DNA of 64,000 nt from Lingula anatina (GCF_001039355.2 NW_019775947.1:1-64000); one strand, 5' to 3'. Shown: positions 1-10,027, counted from the stretch's first letter. Notes: generated by a model not told the origin, from the letters alone. Numbers and translations: made by a program.

Positions 1-7
1 ATATAAT

Positions 8-188
8 CAAGGATACGAATAAATTAGACTTATCTCTCCATTTTATTAAAAAATGCCCTACGGCCGTTTCGGCCCTGAGGCCTCGTCAGGGTTTTGTTTT
101 CGCCCCTGACGAGGCCTCAGGGCCGAAACGGCCGTAGGGCATTTTTTTTATAAAATGGAGAGATAAGTCTAATTTATTCGTATCCTTG
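8..188. repeat. Long near-perfect inverted repeat (hairpin / foldback element)
   Basis: The arms 8-91 and 104-188 are reverse complements with only one or two differences in the A/T run, separated by a loop of about 12 nt. Each arm has an AT-rich outer part and a GC-rich inner part. Inside the arms are smaller palindromes: GGCCG-AAA-CGGCC (at 121-133 and as its complement at 62-74) and CCCTGA...TCAGGG. I see no open frame in it. It looks like a young foldback or MITE-type element. I could not identify clear target-site duplications, and its left flank is cut by the window edge. Confidence 0.85.
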
Positions 189-262
189 CTTTTATATACC
201 AGCTCCCCACGGGCCGCCACCATGGGTGGAGCATTTTTTCATGGTGTATTGACTTCATTCTC

Positions 263-264
<2 letters not shown>

Positions 265-310
<46 letters not shown>
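265..310. repeat. (AT)n microsatellite, about 23 units
   Basis: Uninterrupted alternating AT of 46 bp, a few tens of bases downstream of the hairpin element. Confidence 0.97.
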
Positions 311-312
<2 letters not shown>

Positions 313-338
313 TCTGTGAACCTGGCCTTTTTACTTAC

Positions 339-416
339 CTGATGAGATAGTGTGGTGGACCAAGACACACTCCATCAAAACCAGAAGAAGAAGCCGCCAG
401 AACAACAATCCCATCA
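339..416 (-). CDS. Candidate internal exon of an unidentified minus-strand gene
   Basis: On the minus strand this 78-nt segment is open in one frame and ends at a consensus donor, ATCAG followed by GTAAGTAA (plus positions 333-340). Its upstream edge is an AG at 417-418. The segment starts and ends in the same phase (2-2), so it could be spliced in without shifting the frame. The peptide contains DGIVVLAASSSGFDGVC and then LGPPHYLI, a balanced composition unlike the AT-rich noise around it. I do not recognise the family. The polypyrimidine tract upstream is weak, and no partner exon is visible in the window; an upstream one would lie to the right and a downstream one beyond the left edge. It could be chance. 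Confidence 0.33.
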
Positions 417-1513
417 CTGATTTGCTGATTTTACACTTAGTGCTTTATACGTCTATGCTGGAATGAAACAAAATATGAACAGTTTGCATTTCTTTCTTCT
501 GCAATATTTTACATCCCCAAATTTGTTGAAAACTCAGCAAAGCTGTCAAATGTACAGACAAAAAAAAGAAAAAAAAACAGAAAAACAGAAAATAAAGATG
601 CAGAAAATATGTCATATTGTCAATTTTGATACAATAATAAATAATGCAGTTAATCAACACTGAATTTTAAGCATGCACAGGTGACATGGTCAATAACATT
701 TTCCTACAGAGTTCCAAATTATCTTTGTTGATTTATCCTGCATTTTTGATGGTCTTCCGACAGAAAAAAATAGAAACCCGTCAATGTAAACTTTAAAATC
801 TGACCGTCTTCCAGAAGACCAAGAAGATTGTCTCAATCCGCCTTTGCAATAAGATTACAGTTTCAGGACCATGAGAGTTCAAATTCACATAAAGAATCCC
901 AATATTTGAAAAATGATGACAGTGCATAAAACAGTATTACATGATGTTTAAATATATGAATACCAATACAACTGCTTATGTGGAAATACAGAAAATGTGC
1001 AGAGCTAACAGTCACATCTTGAAAATGCCAGTGTTTGGAAAAAATTAATTTGAATGACTTTATTAAAAAGAAACATAACAAAAATATTCCAATAAAGCTT
1101 CTAATCAAACTTTTACTTACTGCATTAACATGATATGAATAACCCCATTGAGTTTGAGGATAATAATTCATCTATAGCAATAATAATTTTTGAAAACTTA
1201 TTTGCAATATTAAACAACATTTACCCGCAAAATTATCACTGCTTACTTATTATGATCACTTATTTGGCAGAGAGCTTAACCTATGGGAGTTTACAGGGAA
1301 ATACAAGTAGTGATGTTTTATGTAATCTCATTTCATGGCCACATGTAGCTAAATTCAAGGCGAGTGACTTAATAGCCCTGAACTTAGCTAGTGATAACCC
1401 AAGAAAAAATTACAGACTGACCACCCAAATGTGACTAGCAAAGGTCTTCAGTCTCATGAGTCACACTTTAAAAAGAGCAGAAAATAATAATTCTCATGCA
1501 ATAATACATTATG
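417..1513. other. Gene-free AT-rich stretch
   Basis: I see only short random open frames, purine-rich runs (around 558-600) and no splice-site pairs that frame a plausible coding exon. The stretch ends at a single-base gap at 1514. Confidence 0.6.
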
Positions 1514-1514
1514 N
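1514..1514. other. Single-N assembly join
   Basis: One ambiguous base before an A-rich run. Unlike the joins at 20779, 39111 and 51231, I see no duplicated sequence on its two sides. Confidence 0.7.
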
Positions 1515-1550
1515 AAAAAAAAGTGAAAAAAAAAAATAGCATAACTTCCA

Positions 1551-1693
1551 TAAAAATGGCCCGATCATGCTGATTTTTGAACTTGACCTTCGTATTATGA
1601 ATATCCATCAGTTATGTAAGTTTCAAGCCAAAAGGTAAAATGTTATTGGTGAAAGTGCACGGCAGCGATGGCGACGGTGACCACAGACGCAGC
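1551..1693 (+). repeat. Dispersed repeat family 1, plus-strand copy
   Basis: This segment aligns, with moderate divergence, to the reverse complement of 12597-12760. Shared landmarks in order are a TTGACCT block, a block like ATCAGTT(A/C)TGTAAGTTT, and a GC-richer end of GAC/GATGGCGACGGTGACC type. Two diverged copies in opposite orientation show an old interspersed element. I see no coding frame, tRNA promoter boxes or tail that would classify it. Confidence 0.6.
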
Positions 1694-2096
1694 TGAAAAA
1701 AGTAATATGGTACTCTCAATCAAATACCAATATAATATGGAATACCGACAAAGTTTAATATGTAGAAATCAAAACCGGGAATATATGAGAGGAATCAATT
1801 TGAAAACTTGCGGTTTTGCCTATCATCGAAGATAGCATAAAATCAAACACGATTCGGATTGTGCATGATTTTGAGAAGATTGGGGTCAGATATAATGGTA
1901 GACCTGTCAGAAGAGAGCTACAATGAATGGAAATCTCTGACTGACTTTATTTTAGCAATTTTTATGCACAAACAAAAAACTACTTATTAACTAGTTTATG
2001 GTATAGGGGAAGAGGGAGGCCGTGGCAGATTTAAGGTGGTGGGGTCAGGGTCGTCCTCACTCCTTCAATTTCTGAAAAAATCACACCAATGGTCCT

Positions 2097-2162
2097 CCTT
2101 GGAAAATTAGAATTTTGGCTAGCTGAATCATAGTTGTAAACCGTACCAAATGGCACCGTTTA
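2097..2162 (+). repeat. Dispersed repeat family 2 core, first copy
   Basis: The core, with TTAGAATTTTGG, then CATAGTT and AAACCGTA, then TGGCACCGTT, recurs at 13281-13343 in the same orientation. The surrounding sequence to about 2246 ends in CGATCTGCCCCTG, similar to the CTGGATCCGCCCCTG end at 14021. This is probably a decayed short DNA transposon between roughly 2009 and 2246, but the opposite terminus is not clear. Confidence 0.5.
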
Positions 2163-2412
2163 AATGGAAACGTTCTAAAATAGAAAGGCTTCACATCTGC
2201 GGACCTCCCCCCCCTTCCAAGAATCTTCGATCTGCCCCTGAAGAGGGCTCCATAATGTACATTTCATGATTTATTACAGGGCTGCAACCTTCACATATAA
2301 TGATATATGCACACTGGAGTAGGATCAGCATTAATAAAAAATCATTTATTTATTTATTTTTGTCCCCACACTTTTGAGACAAAATCCTGAGATCATGTAA
2401 TCCCGCCCTTCA

Positions 2413-2785
2413 TGGACCATTACAGTTAGGAAGTTGAAACTTTTGTGATTGGTAGACCTATAATCAGAGATGTGCATGTACTTTTCGGAATTTTAGTACA
2501 CCTGGTGTTGGGTTGCCCCTGGGGGTGGTTGATTCTATCTTTCCGCATTGTTTTTCCACTATTTCCTAGACCATTACGATAAATAATTAAAACTTGAGTG
2601 ATTGGTAGACCTGGCATCAGGGATATACATGAGTATACATGGGATATACATGGGTACTGTAAATTATTAATGAACCTAGTTGTCCCTGGAGGGAGGTTAA
2701 TTCTAATTTTTTTCTCACAATGTGTTACCTGCAATCTCCTCCTAGACCATTAGAGTGAGGTAGTTGACAGACATACATAAATATT
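2413..2785. repeat. Degenerate tandem repeat, about 155-175 bp unit, just over two copies
   Basis: The phrase GGACCATTA / AGACCATTA recurs at about 2413, 2568 and 2744. In the first two units it is followed by GATTGGTAGACCT and then an ATCAG-GGATAT/GATGTG block and a CCCCTGG/TCCCTGG block. The third unit decays after about 40 bp. Divergence between units is high, so this is an old array. Confidence 0.6.
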
Positions 2786-4968
2786 AGGCATATCAAAACT
2801 TTGAAGTTGCTATGTACACATTAATTCCTGGTGATAGGCTGATCAGTCCCCTGTGTTTCAAGTTTCCCATTATATGTAATGTTTTAGGAGGAGATAGCAG
2901 AAATAAAAAAAACACCTGCTAATGACTAAATCTTGATATTGCTTACGCATTATGTAGTATAACATCAAAATAAACAATTCTGTGCACTGTCTGTGCATCT
3001 GACAGTTTTGCTGCTTGTTTTCCCAGCAATGTGGGGTGTGGCCCTTTATTAAATCCCTGTACACCCCCACATCCTAAACCCACATACCCAGGGATTGCTT
3101 ACTCTGCAACATTACTCCCCTGCATAAATACTACCCGGACTGCAATGGGGAGAAGAAATGATGCAGGGTTGAAACTATATGGGTACTCAAACATTAATTA
3201 ATGCAGAAAAAGATAGATATGGCCCTGATAATTTTGCAATGAAAATCAGTTTTATTTGGAATTATATGCCTCGCATATATACTCCTTCATGATTGAATCT
3301 GTTGAGCTATGTATCATGGATCACTTTGATCAAATCATACCGTAACATAGAGCATGCGCAACTGAATGAAAGAATTATCGAAATGAATACTTGAGTGATT
3401 TATATATGACAGATGGTTATTTAAACTAGGCCAAATAAAATTATTAAGTATCGAAAAACGTTTTTTCATGAAAATCAGCATATGTCTTGATTGGAAAATC
3501 CGGTACGAATCTGTACAAGCAAAGGATTCCAGCATGTCTTCAGCTAAAACACCAAATGATAGCTCGACAGCAATATGAACTCAATATGATCCAAATCCCA
3601 TGACTGGGTTACAAGCCCCATCTCGTCTCTCTCTCCCTCTTCTCCATCTTTTTCTCTCTCTTAATCTAATTGACTACAGAACATTTCCCCAATGTATCTG
3701 CAGTTTTACATTACAGATAAGTGAAACTGTTTAATTGAACCTCAATGAGGGCATATCCAATTAAGTAGTGTAATTCTCTTTCTATGCATCTCCTGTCACT
3801 CTATCTAAACCACATAAGGGCAGTGGTAGTTCGACTAAAAGCTTTTATCGATTTTATTATTTAAAAAAAAAAAAAAAAAAAAACGAACTGCAAACTTGCT
3901 AGAACATAAAGACTTTCTTGTAAACCTGCTGCAAACTAAAAGGTACAATTATGAACCCAGCATCTGTTGAGCGTGGATTCCCAGTAACACATAAAAACCG
4001 CTTCTAGTATCGTTTCTTATACGACTCAAATAAATTTAACATGCCAAGAGATTAACTGAATAAATCACTCGATCAGCCATAAAATAGGTTTAGATGGCGC
4101 CTTTCCTTGAAATTTTGGTCAGAAATTTAAATTACTTATCTGACCTAATTTTCTGCCCCATTTATATAGAGCATAGAAAGCTAGCAAAAAATCCGTTCAA
4201 ATATCACCTTTAGGGTAATATTGTCTTTTGGTAATTCTCTTAGTTAAACTATTTGAAACTTTATGCTGGTATTTGGTATAGGCTTTTGTGGCATAAAATT
4301 GACCTCATATACATCTGTAAGATGTTCTTGCAAATTTGCTGCTTATTACAGGAATACAAATTATGGAGATCTGTAAGATAAGATAAGATAAGATAAGAGT
4401 TTAATTAGCCAATTATAAAAATCGGAAATCATTTTCCTTTTGGAGCAATATACAGAGTAAAATAATAGAATAATACAATAAATACATAAATGTGTTACTG
4501 CCTTCAGGCCTGGTTGTGCTTAGTGCAAGCAACCTGTCAGTATATGATGAAGTTTAGTGACATTAATTCATTTAGTTGTGTATATAAATCTGAAAATTTA
4601 TATATAATATAAAGGAAGGTGTGTTGGTGGGAGCTCACAATTAACTTAAAATTGATTTTATCATCTGACTCTTTAGTTAGTAAAATGTCGTTTCATTCTT
4701 CTCCATGTGCAGAGTTTAAAGCATTGAAACTGGGAATCTCTGTAGCAGTATAAAGCATTATCCAAAGATGAGTCAAGAGTCGAGTGCAGTGCACAGCCTT
4801 TGATATTTAATTCAATATTTATCTTTATATTTGTCTGAGTACAATGTAACAAATTTAACGGCCTGACAATATACTGTGCACTCATAAAGTTCCACATAGA
4901 CATAGGTATATTAATTAGCTTGTATTTAATTTAAGTAATAATCATATTACTTAATTGAGGACTAAGAT
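2786..4968. other. Gene-free stretch with simple repeats
   Basis: I find no convincing exon. It holds a poly(A) run (3863-3883), a pentanucleotide GATAA-type run (4375-4397) and pyrimidine-rich sequence around 3626-3660. The rest is ordinary AT-rich non-coding DNA. Confidence 0.55.
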
Positions 4969-5018
4969 GTTAACAGATATTCTGTAGATTTTACAGGCTC
5001 ACTACATAACGCATTTTT
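4969..5018. repeat. Left copy of 50-bp direct repeat flanking the LINE
   Basis: This 50-bp segment matches 6806-6855 with two mismatches, in direct orientation, and the two copies bracket the reverse-transcriptase remnant exactly. It is most simply a target-site duplication, though unusually long for one. Confidence 0.8.
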
Positions 5019-6805
5019 TTATTCACGAAAAACAGGACATTTACAACACAATAAGTGACAAAGACACCTTCCACACACCATTCATACACTGCTAAAAAAA
5101 AAGAAAGAAAGCTCTTACAAATGTTGCCTAAAAATACATGTAGAATTTTTTTTAATAAAAGAAACTTAATTAGTAGGCCTAGGCTACGACAAATGTTCTT
5201 TTCTATTCATATAAATATTTTTCTATGCTTTCCCATTTTTTTCTTAGATCTTTTTCTTAGATGCCTTTTGAGGACCCAGTAGGTTTAAAGATTGAAAATC
5301 TATTTTCTTTTGCTTTTCCAAATACTTTTTGCTTCCACTTTTCACTTGGAAAATCAATGTTCAGCTTTTCCCTCCACTTGTCATGGATGTTAAAAGGTGT
5401 TGCTTCTTTATCTGAAATAAATTTCGGGTAAAAAAGCTTTGTGAATTTGTTTTTCGATTTTAATAATACGAGATTTTTATTTGTTATTGCTGCAAGGTTC
5501 TTTTGATACCCTCTTATAGCAGAAGGTAAAGCGCTGATGACGCCTTGATAGTCAAGGAAATTACAATCTATATTATATTCATCACAAAAAACGTCTAGAC
5601 TTTTTACTGAACCAGTATTATCAATCAGGTCATTAACGTAAAGCACTCATTTTCGAAACCAAGGTTTATAGAAGATTATCTTTTTATTGATCTTAATGTG
5701 ATCATTTCCCCATAAAGGTTGTGCAAGAATATCATCCGGAGATGTTGTAGAAACTTCTTGCACAGAAGCCCATATTCCTAAAATCTCTTTCCAGAAAGTA
5801 TTTAGTTTATTTATATTGCGTATAGACTGTAAGCCCTTCAGTGGAAGTAACAATACGTCAATTCCCCCGATTTCCGCAATATCATCCATCAAAAGAGTTT
5901 TCCACGAGGAACAATTATGTGGCTTTACCAATTTCTTTAGCCATATCAGTGTAACGGCGTTACAGAAGGATTTTAATCCTTTAATCCACCGTTTTCATAA
6001 GAATAAATCATAAATAACATTTCTCTTGACTTTATCTATTTTACTGTTCCAGATAAAACAATAAAAAACTCGCTCCAATTCTTTAAAGAAATGATTAATA
6101 TTTAGTTATATTTGGATGATGGTAGGGAGTGCCAAGGATTTTAAAATAGTCACTTTACCTAGGAGTGAAATATGACGGAACGACCAATCATTTAACAATG
6201 ATTTGATGGTATAAAATTTTTCTCTAAAAATTTCTTCATAAATGTCATCCTTTGCTAGGTTATACCAAATACCCAGTAGTTTAAATTTCCCACTATGATT
6301 CCAAAATATACTTTTAGAGGTTTGATACTCCTCACTAAAGCCGCGCTTTGCTCCAATCCAAACAGCCTGGCTTTTGTTTCAAAATTTATTTTCAATCCTG
6401 AACATTGAGAGAACAATTCTAGCATATCCAGAGCTGCATTCAATGACTTTCTGTCATCTGCTAGATGGAGCGTGGAGTTAACTGCGCATTGTGTAATGGC
6501 GTATTATGAGTTATTCTGTAAGATCCCTTTTATGTTTTGATCAAATTTGACCGCAGCGCTGAGCAATTCTATGCAGATAATAAATATGTAAGGGGACAGA
6601 GGATCACCCTGTCTAACACCCCGAGTGACATTAAAGAATTCTGTTAGATGTCCATTATTTTCCACTGCAGTGGAAACATTAGAGTAAAGGGTTTTGAACC
6701 AGTTTTGAATACCTTCACTAAAATTAAAAATTTTAAGACACTGCAAAATATATGGCCACTCTACAGAATCAAAAGCTTTTTCGAAATCTAGCATTAATAA
6801 AATTT
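5019..6805 (-). pseudogene. 5'-truncated non-LTR retrotransposon (LINE) ORF2 remnant
   Basis: The minus strand encodes the palm of a LINE reverse transcriptase and the region behind it. From 6794 the frame reads motif A (LDFEKAFDSVEW) and then GVRQGDPLSPYIF. The catalytic LADD lies at 6453-6464 in the same frame, followed by CSGLKIN. A single TAA at 6504-6506 interrupts this frame, which ends at 6255. After at least one frameshift a second frame (5931 to 5257) holds the usual post-RT region, with WKEILGIWA and then NKKIIFYKPWF, broken once by a TGA at 5647-5649. No endonuclease domain or ORF1 is present, so the copy is 5'-truncated. The style fits the L1/Tx1-like side of non-LTR elements; that subfamily call is tentative. 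Both catalytic aspartates of LADD survive and only few lesions are visible, so the insertion looks fairly young. Confidence 0.9.
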
Positions 6806-6855
6806 GTTAACAGATACTCTGTACATTTTACAGGCTCACTACATAACGCATTTTT
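6806..6855. repeat. Right copy of 50-bp direct repeat flanking the LINE
   Basis: Partner of 4969-5018 with two substitutions in 50 bp. It begins GTTAACAGATA and ends GCATTTTT. Confidence 0.8.
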
Positions 6856-7065
6856 CAAATACATAAACAATATATATGATACTGTACATGAGACAATAAC
6901 CAAAAAAACAAAGGACAATCCGTTTGAGAAGTATTACCTTTTATCTACCTTGCCTACATTATAAGTGAATACTAAGTGATGAACTCAAGACCATTTAACA
7001 TGTACATGTTTCAAGCTGTCTTTGTCATCGGTCATTACAATAAACGAGTGAAATTACAATTCATG

Positions 7066-7070
<5 letters not shown>

Positions 7071-7107
<37 letters not shown>
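7071..7107. repeat. (CT)n microsatellite
   Basis: Uninterrupted CT dinucleotides of 37 bp. Confidence 0.97.
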
Positions 7108-7108
<1 letters not shown>

Positions 7109-7358
7109 AAGTCAAAATTGTAGTAATTTTAATGACAGTTCTCTTAATCTTTGTTCACTCTAATCACAAGTACCAGTGTCTCAAAAGAAATATGAATACC
7201 AATATTTGAAAATGCTCACATTATTATAGGCACGGGTTCACAACTGGATATGAAGGAAACAATATATTTCTGATCCAGGTGTGTCATGTAATCTCAACTT
7301 GATGGTAAATTAAAAGCGAAAATTGCACTGATCTTTTTTTTTTCTCATGACAAAACTT

Positions 7359-7560
7359 ACCTCATCAGATCAGGCAATAAGACCTCACAGTAGCAGGCCA
7401 GTTTTACTCTTAGGCTGTGCCAGTGATGTGATAAAACTTACCTCATCAGATCAGGCTGTAAGACCTCACAGTAGCAAGTCAGTTTTACTCTTAGGCTGTG
7501 CCAGTGATGTGATAAAATTTACCTCACCAGATCAGGCAGTAAGACATCCAAGTGTCAAGA
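7359..7560. repeat. 81-bp minisatellite, about 2.5 units
   Basis: ACCTCA(T/C)CAGATCAGG starts at 7359, 7440 and 7521, an exact 81-bp period. Units 1 and 2 are almost identical and the third decays. Because 81 is a multiple of three, one plus-strand frame stays open across it and yields a repeated peptide; I treat this as a by-product of the repeat. On the minus strand units 1 and 2 each contain GATGAG followed by GTAAGT, a consensus splice donor. Unit 3 has GTAAAT there. Confidence 0.85.
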
Positions 7561-8119
7561 AGGTTTCACTGAATACTGGGACAGTGCCGCGGTGTTCCTC
7601 TTAATGGAAGTAACACGCAAGAAACCATGCAATCACAACCATGTTCATTTGAATACATCTGTTCGTTTTTGCATTTAATTTTCCTAAGACATTCGCAGGA
7701 AATGTACAGACCCGCTTTTTCTGTTCAGCGTGAAACATGTTTTATCCATTTCGAAAAATGAGGTGACTTTTAGCAGGTGTACAGTTTAATATTATATACC
7801 CTAAAGTATATCATTATGTGACCTTATTTGAGTTCTTTAGTTCATTTTCTTATTTATATATCAATGTATTGTATTTTGAATATCGTAAGGGACAGTGCTG
7901 ATCAACACATTTATAATACTTACAAACAGGGTTGGTAATGTACTAATTAACTAGAGGATCAGAGAGGCGATACCGCCTCCTGATATAGTACCACCAGCTG
8001 GAGCAAGCGCATTCATATGGAACCCGCCCCCCCCCAAAAAAAAAAGACACCACCACCAGTCTTATGCTTGACAAGCTCTATAAAATGCAATGAACAAGAA
8101 TTCTCAAAATATGCAAAAA

Positions 8120-9155
8120 AAAAATATAACCAAAAATGGTACAATCAAAATTCAGTTTATCATAAAAAGTAGGTCAAAGGTCAATTTTAAAGTCACAGTT
8201 AATTGCCAGTATATGACTTCCTATTCAAGTTCAATAGTAACTATGGACCTATCTCTGCCAGTTTTGGAGATAAAAGGAAACCAAATTTTACAAAGTTCAA
8301 TTCATGATGAAAAGTAGGTCAAAGGTCAATTTCAAGGTCACACTTAGATTGCCAGTATATGACTTCCTATTGAAGTGCAATAGTAACTATGGACCTATCT
8401 CTGCCAGTTTAGGAGATAAAAGGGAACAAACATTTGCAAAGTTCAGTTCATGGTGAAAAGTAGGTCAAAGGTCACTTTTAAGGTCACAGTAAATTGCCTC
8501 TAGTGACTTTCTATTCAAATTCAATAGTAACTATGGGCGTATCTTTGCCAGTTTTGGAGATAAAAGGGAACCAAAATTTGCAAAGTTCAAATCAGGATAA
8601 AAAGTAGGTAAAAGGTCAATTTCAAAGACACACTTAGATTGCCAGTATATGACTTCCTATTCAAGTTCAATAGTAACTATGGACCTATCTCTGCCAGTTT
8701 TGGAGATAAAAGGGAACAAAAATTTACAAAGTTCAGTTCATGGCGAAAAGTAGGTTATAAGTCTATTTTAAGGTCACAGTAAATTGCCTCTAATGACTTT
8801 CTATTCAAATTCAATAGTAACTATAGGCATATCTTTGCCAGTTTTGAAAGTATAAGCATTAAAAAAGGGCAGCAAAGTTCAGTTTAAGGTGTAAAGTAGG
8901 TCAAAAGTCAATTTCAAGGTCACACTTAGATTGCCAGTATATGACTTCCTATTCAACTTCAATAGTAACTATTGACGTATCTCTGCCAGTTTTGGAGATA
9001 AAAGGGAACAAAAATTTGCAAAGTTCAGTTCATGGTGAAAAGTAGGTCAAAGGTCAATTTCAAGGTCACATTTAGATTGCCAGTAAATGACTTCCTATTC
9101 AACTTAAACTATAACTATTGATCTATCTCTGCCAGTTTTGGAGATATAAGGGACT
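8120..9155. repeat. Tandem array, seven units of about 145 bp
   Basis: The anchor AGTAGGTCAAAGGTCA and its variants begin at 8171, 8316, 8462, 8606, 8752, 8898 and 9044 (counting from AGGTCA), a spacing of 144-146 bp. Units partly alternate between two subtypes. One reads ACAGTAAATTGCCTCT after the anchor (8462, 8752) and the other ACACTTAGATTGCCAG (8316, 8606, 8898). This suggests a dimeric higher-order unit of about 290 bp. Other shared blocks are GACTTCCTATTCAA, TCAATAGTAACTAT and TCTGCCAGTTTTGGAGATA. Confidence 0.92.
8171..9056 (+). promoter_or_regulatory. Array of DR1-type nuclear-receptor motifs (AGGTCA-A-AGGTCA)
   Basis: Perfect AGGTCAAAGGTCA occurs at 8171-8183, 8316-8328, 8462-8474 and 9044-9056, and decayed forms lie at 8606, 8752 and 8898. 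A DR1 is the consensus site for HNF4/RXR-type receptors. In several units TCAAGGTCA, the estrogen-related-receptor half-site form, follows a few bases later (for example 8332-8340). The motif match is seen directly; any binding in vivo is unproven, and the motif may simply be part of the repeat. Confidence 0.4.
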
Positions 9156-9549
9156 ATATGTTACAATTCTGAGTTACAATAATGTGCCACCACAATGTAC
9201 TTTTTAATACAGCATAACACGAAAACCGTATGAAATGCAAAAAAAAAAAAAAAAACGGACACCACATCCAATGTTGGGCTTTACATGCTCTACAAAATGC
9301 GAAAAAGAATGGGTCTCTAGCATTAACGGTTTCCGAATTAGAGACAGTTTTCAGTTTCGGAATCTTATGGCCGCTACTCCCGTGAAAATGCACTGATTGA
9401 CCCCAAATTCACGGAGATGAAAGATAACCCAAAGGGTAACACTTTCCAATAATATTATTGGTTAAGTCTGTGTAGTGTCTGAATAACACCGCAAATAATT
9501 TTTTTTTTTGTAAAAAATTTGTTTTGTTTTTTTTGAAAATTTTGGCCCC

Positions 9550-9578
9550 TTTGACCTTGGAATAAAGGTCAAAGGTCA
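9550..9578. promoter_or_regulatory. Palindromic AAGGTCA cluster with an extra DR1
   Basis: TTTGACCTT and AAGGTCAAA face each other around GGAATA, and AGGTCAAAGGTCA is perfect at 9566-9578. It lies outside the 145-bp array but inside the same mobile element. Confidence 0.4.
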
Positions 9579-9628
9579 AATCCAAGGGCATAGGGCTAGG
9601 AGGAGAAGCGGTAACGGTGACTTGTATC

Positions 9629-9701
9629 CGGCGCCAGTACGCGGAGCCGGCGGAGCTCACGGAGCCAACGGAGCCGGCGGAGCCGGACGAGACGGGTCGG
9701 G
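9629..9701. repeat. GC-rich GGAGCC(G/A)-type short tandem repeat
   Basis: A local GC-rich block made of repeated CGGAGCC / GGCGGAG words, in strong contrast to its AT-rich surroundings. It lies near the 5' end of the Helentron-like element. Confidence 0.7.
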
Positions 9702-10027
9702 GCTAAAACCATGATTACCGCCAGCGTACACGCTGGTGGTACTAATTAAATTCATTTTACCTACTGAAGTACCTGAAAATAATATTCAGCCATCACTCAG
9801 TAATCCTCATTGGTTGTAGATATATCTGTGTGTTCAGATGATTTAACTTGCAAATAAAGCCACCAAAATTTTCGTAGTTATAGACAAAGGGGTAAAGAAC
9901 AATCCAACACCACCAATACCATTTCTAAAGATGACATATTAACAGCAGGTATTGTTTATGTCCCCAGATGGTGGAGAACCCACACCCGCTGGGTCTAGAG
10001 GTTGACCCTTTGGCCTAACCTTAAGAT

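Larger units (their letters stand above)
7951..9742 (-). mobile_element. Non-autonomous Helentron-like element with internal tandem array
   Basis: Read on the minus strand, the element starts with GTACCACCAGC (9742-9732). It has a GC-rich 5' part, then a central array of 145-bp repeats. Near its 3' end comes the inverted copy GCTGGTGGTAC (7998-7988), a GAGGCG-loop-CGCCTC hairpin (7964-7979) and a terminal CTAG (7954-7951). Terminal/subterminal inverted repeats, a 3' hairpin followed by CTAG, and a tandem-repeat core are the published hallmarks of Helentron-associated elements such as DINE-1 and the pearl elements of bivalves. There is no Rep/helicase frame, so it depends on another copy. A 10-bp repeat TACTAATTAA (7941-7950 and 9740-9749) flanks it; Helentrons do not normally make target duplications, so this may be coincidence or a relic. 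Boundaries are good; the family name is inference. Confidence 0.65.

Noticed and set aside
62-133. GGCCNNNNNGGCC words in the hairpin as a sign of cloning-vector or adaptor contamination
   Set aside because: The AT-rich outer arms are part of the same inverted repeat, and the words are internal palindromes of the arms. I see no vector-like sequence beyond them.
222-350. 42-codon frame opened by an exact Kozak consensus
   Set aside because: Half of it is the AT microsatellite read as Ile-Tyr and the rest has no protein-like features. It probably only looks like a gene start.
7347-7604. 85-codon open frame with a repeated LTSSDQA.RPHSS peptide
   Set aside because: Explained by an 81-bp (27-codon) tandem repeat that keeps any open frame open.
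8120-9155. CRISPR-like or gene-family array
   Set aside because: Units are long, contiguous and diverged with no spacers, so this is a minisatellite inside a mobile element in an animal genome.
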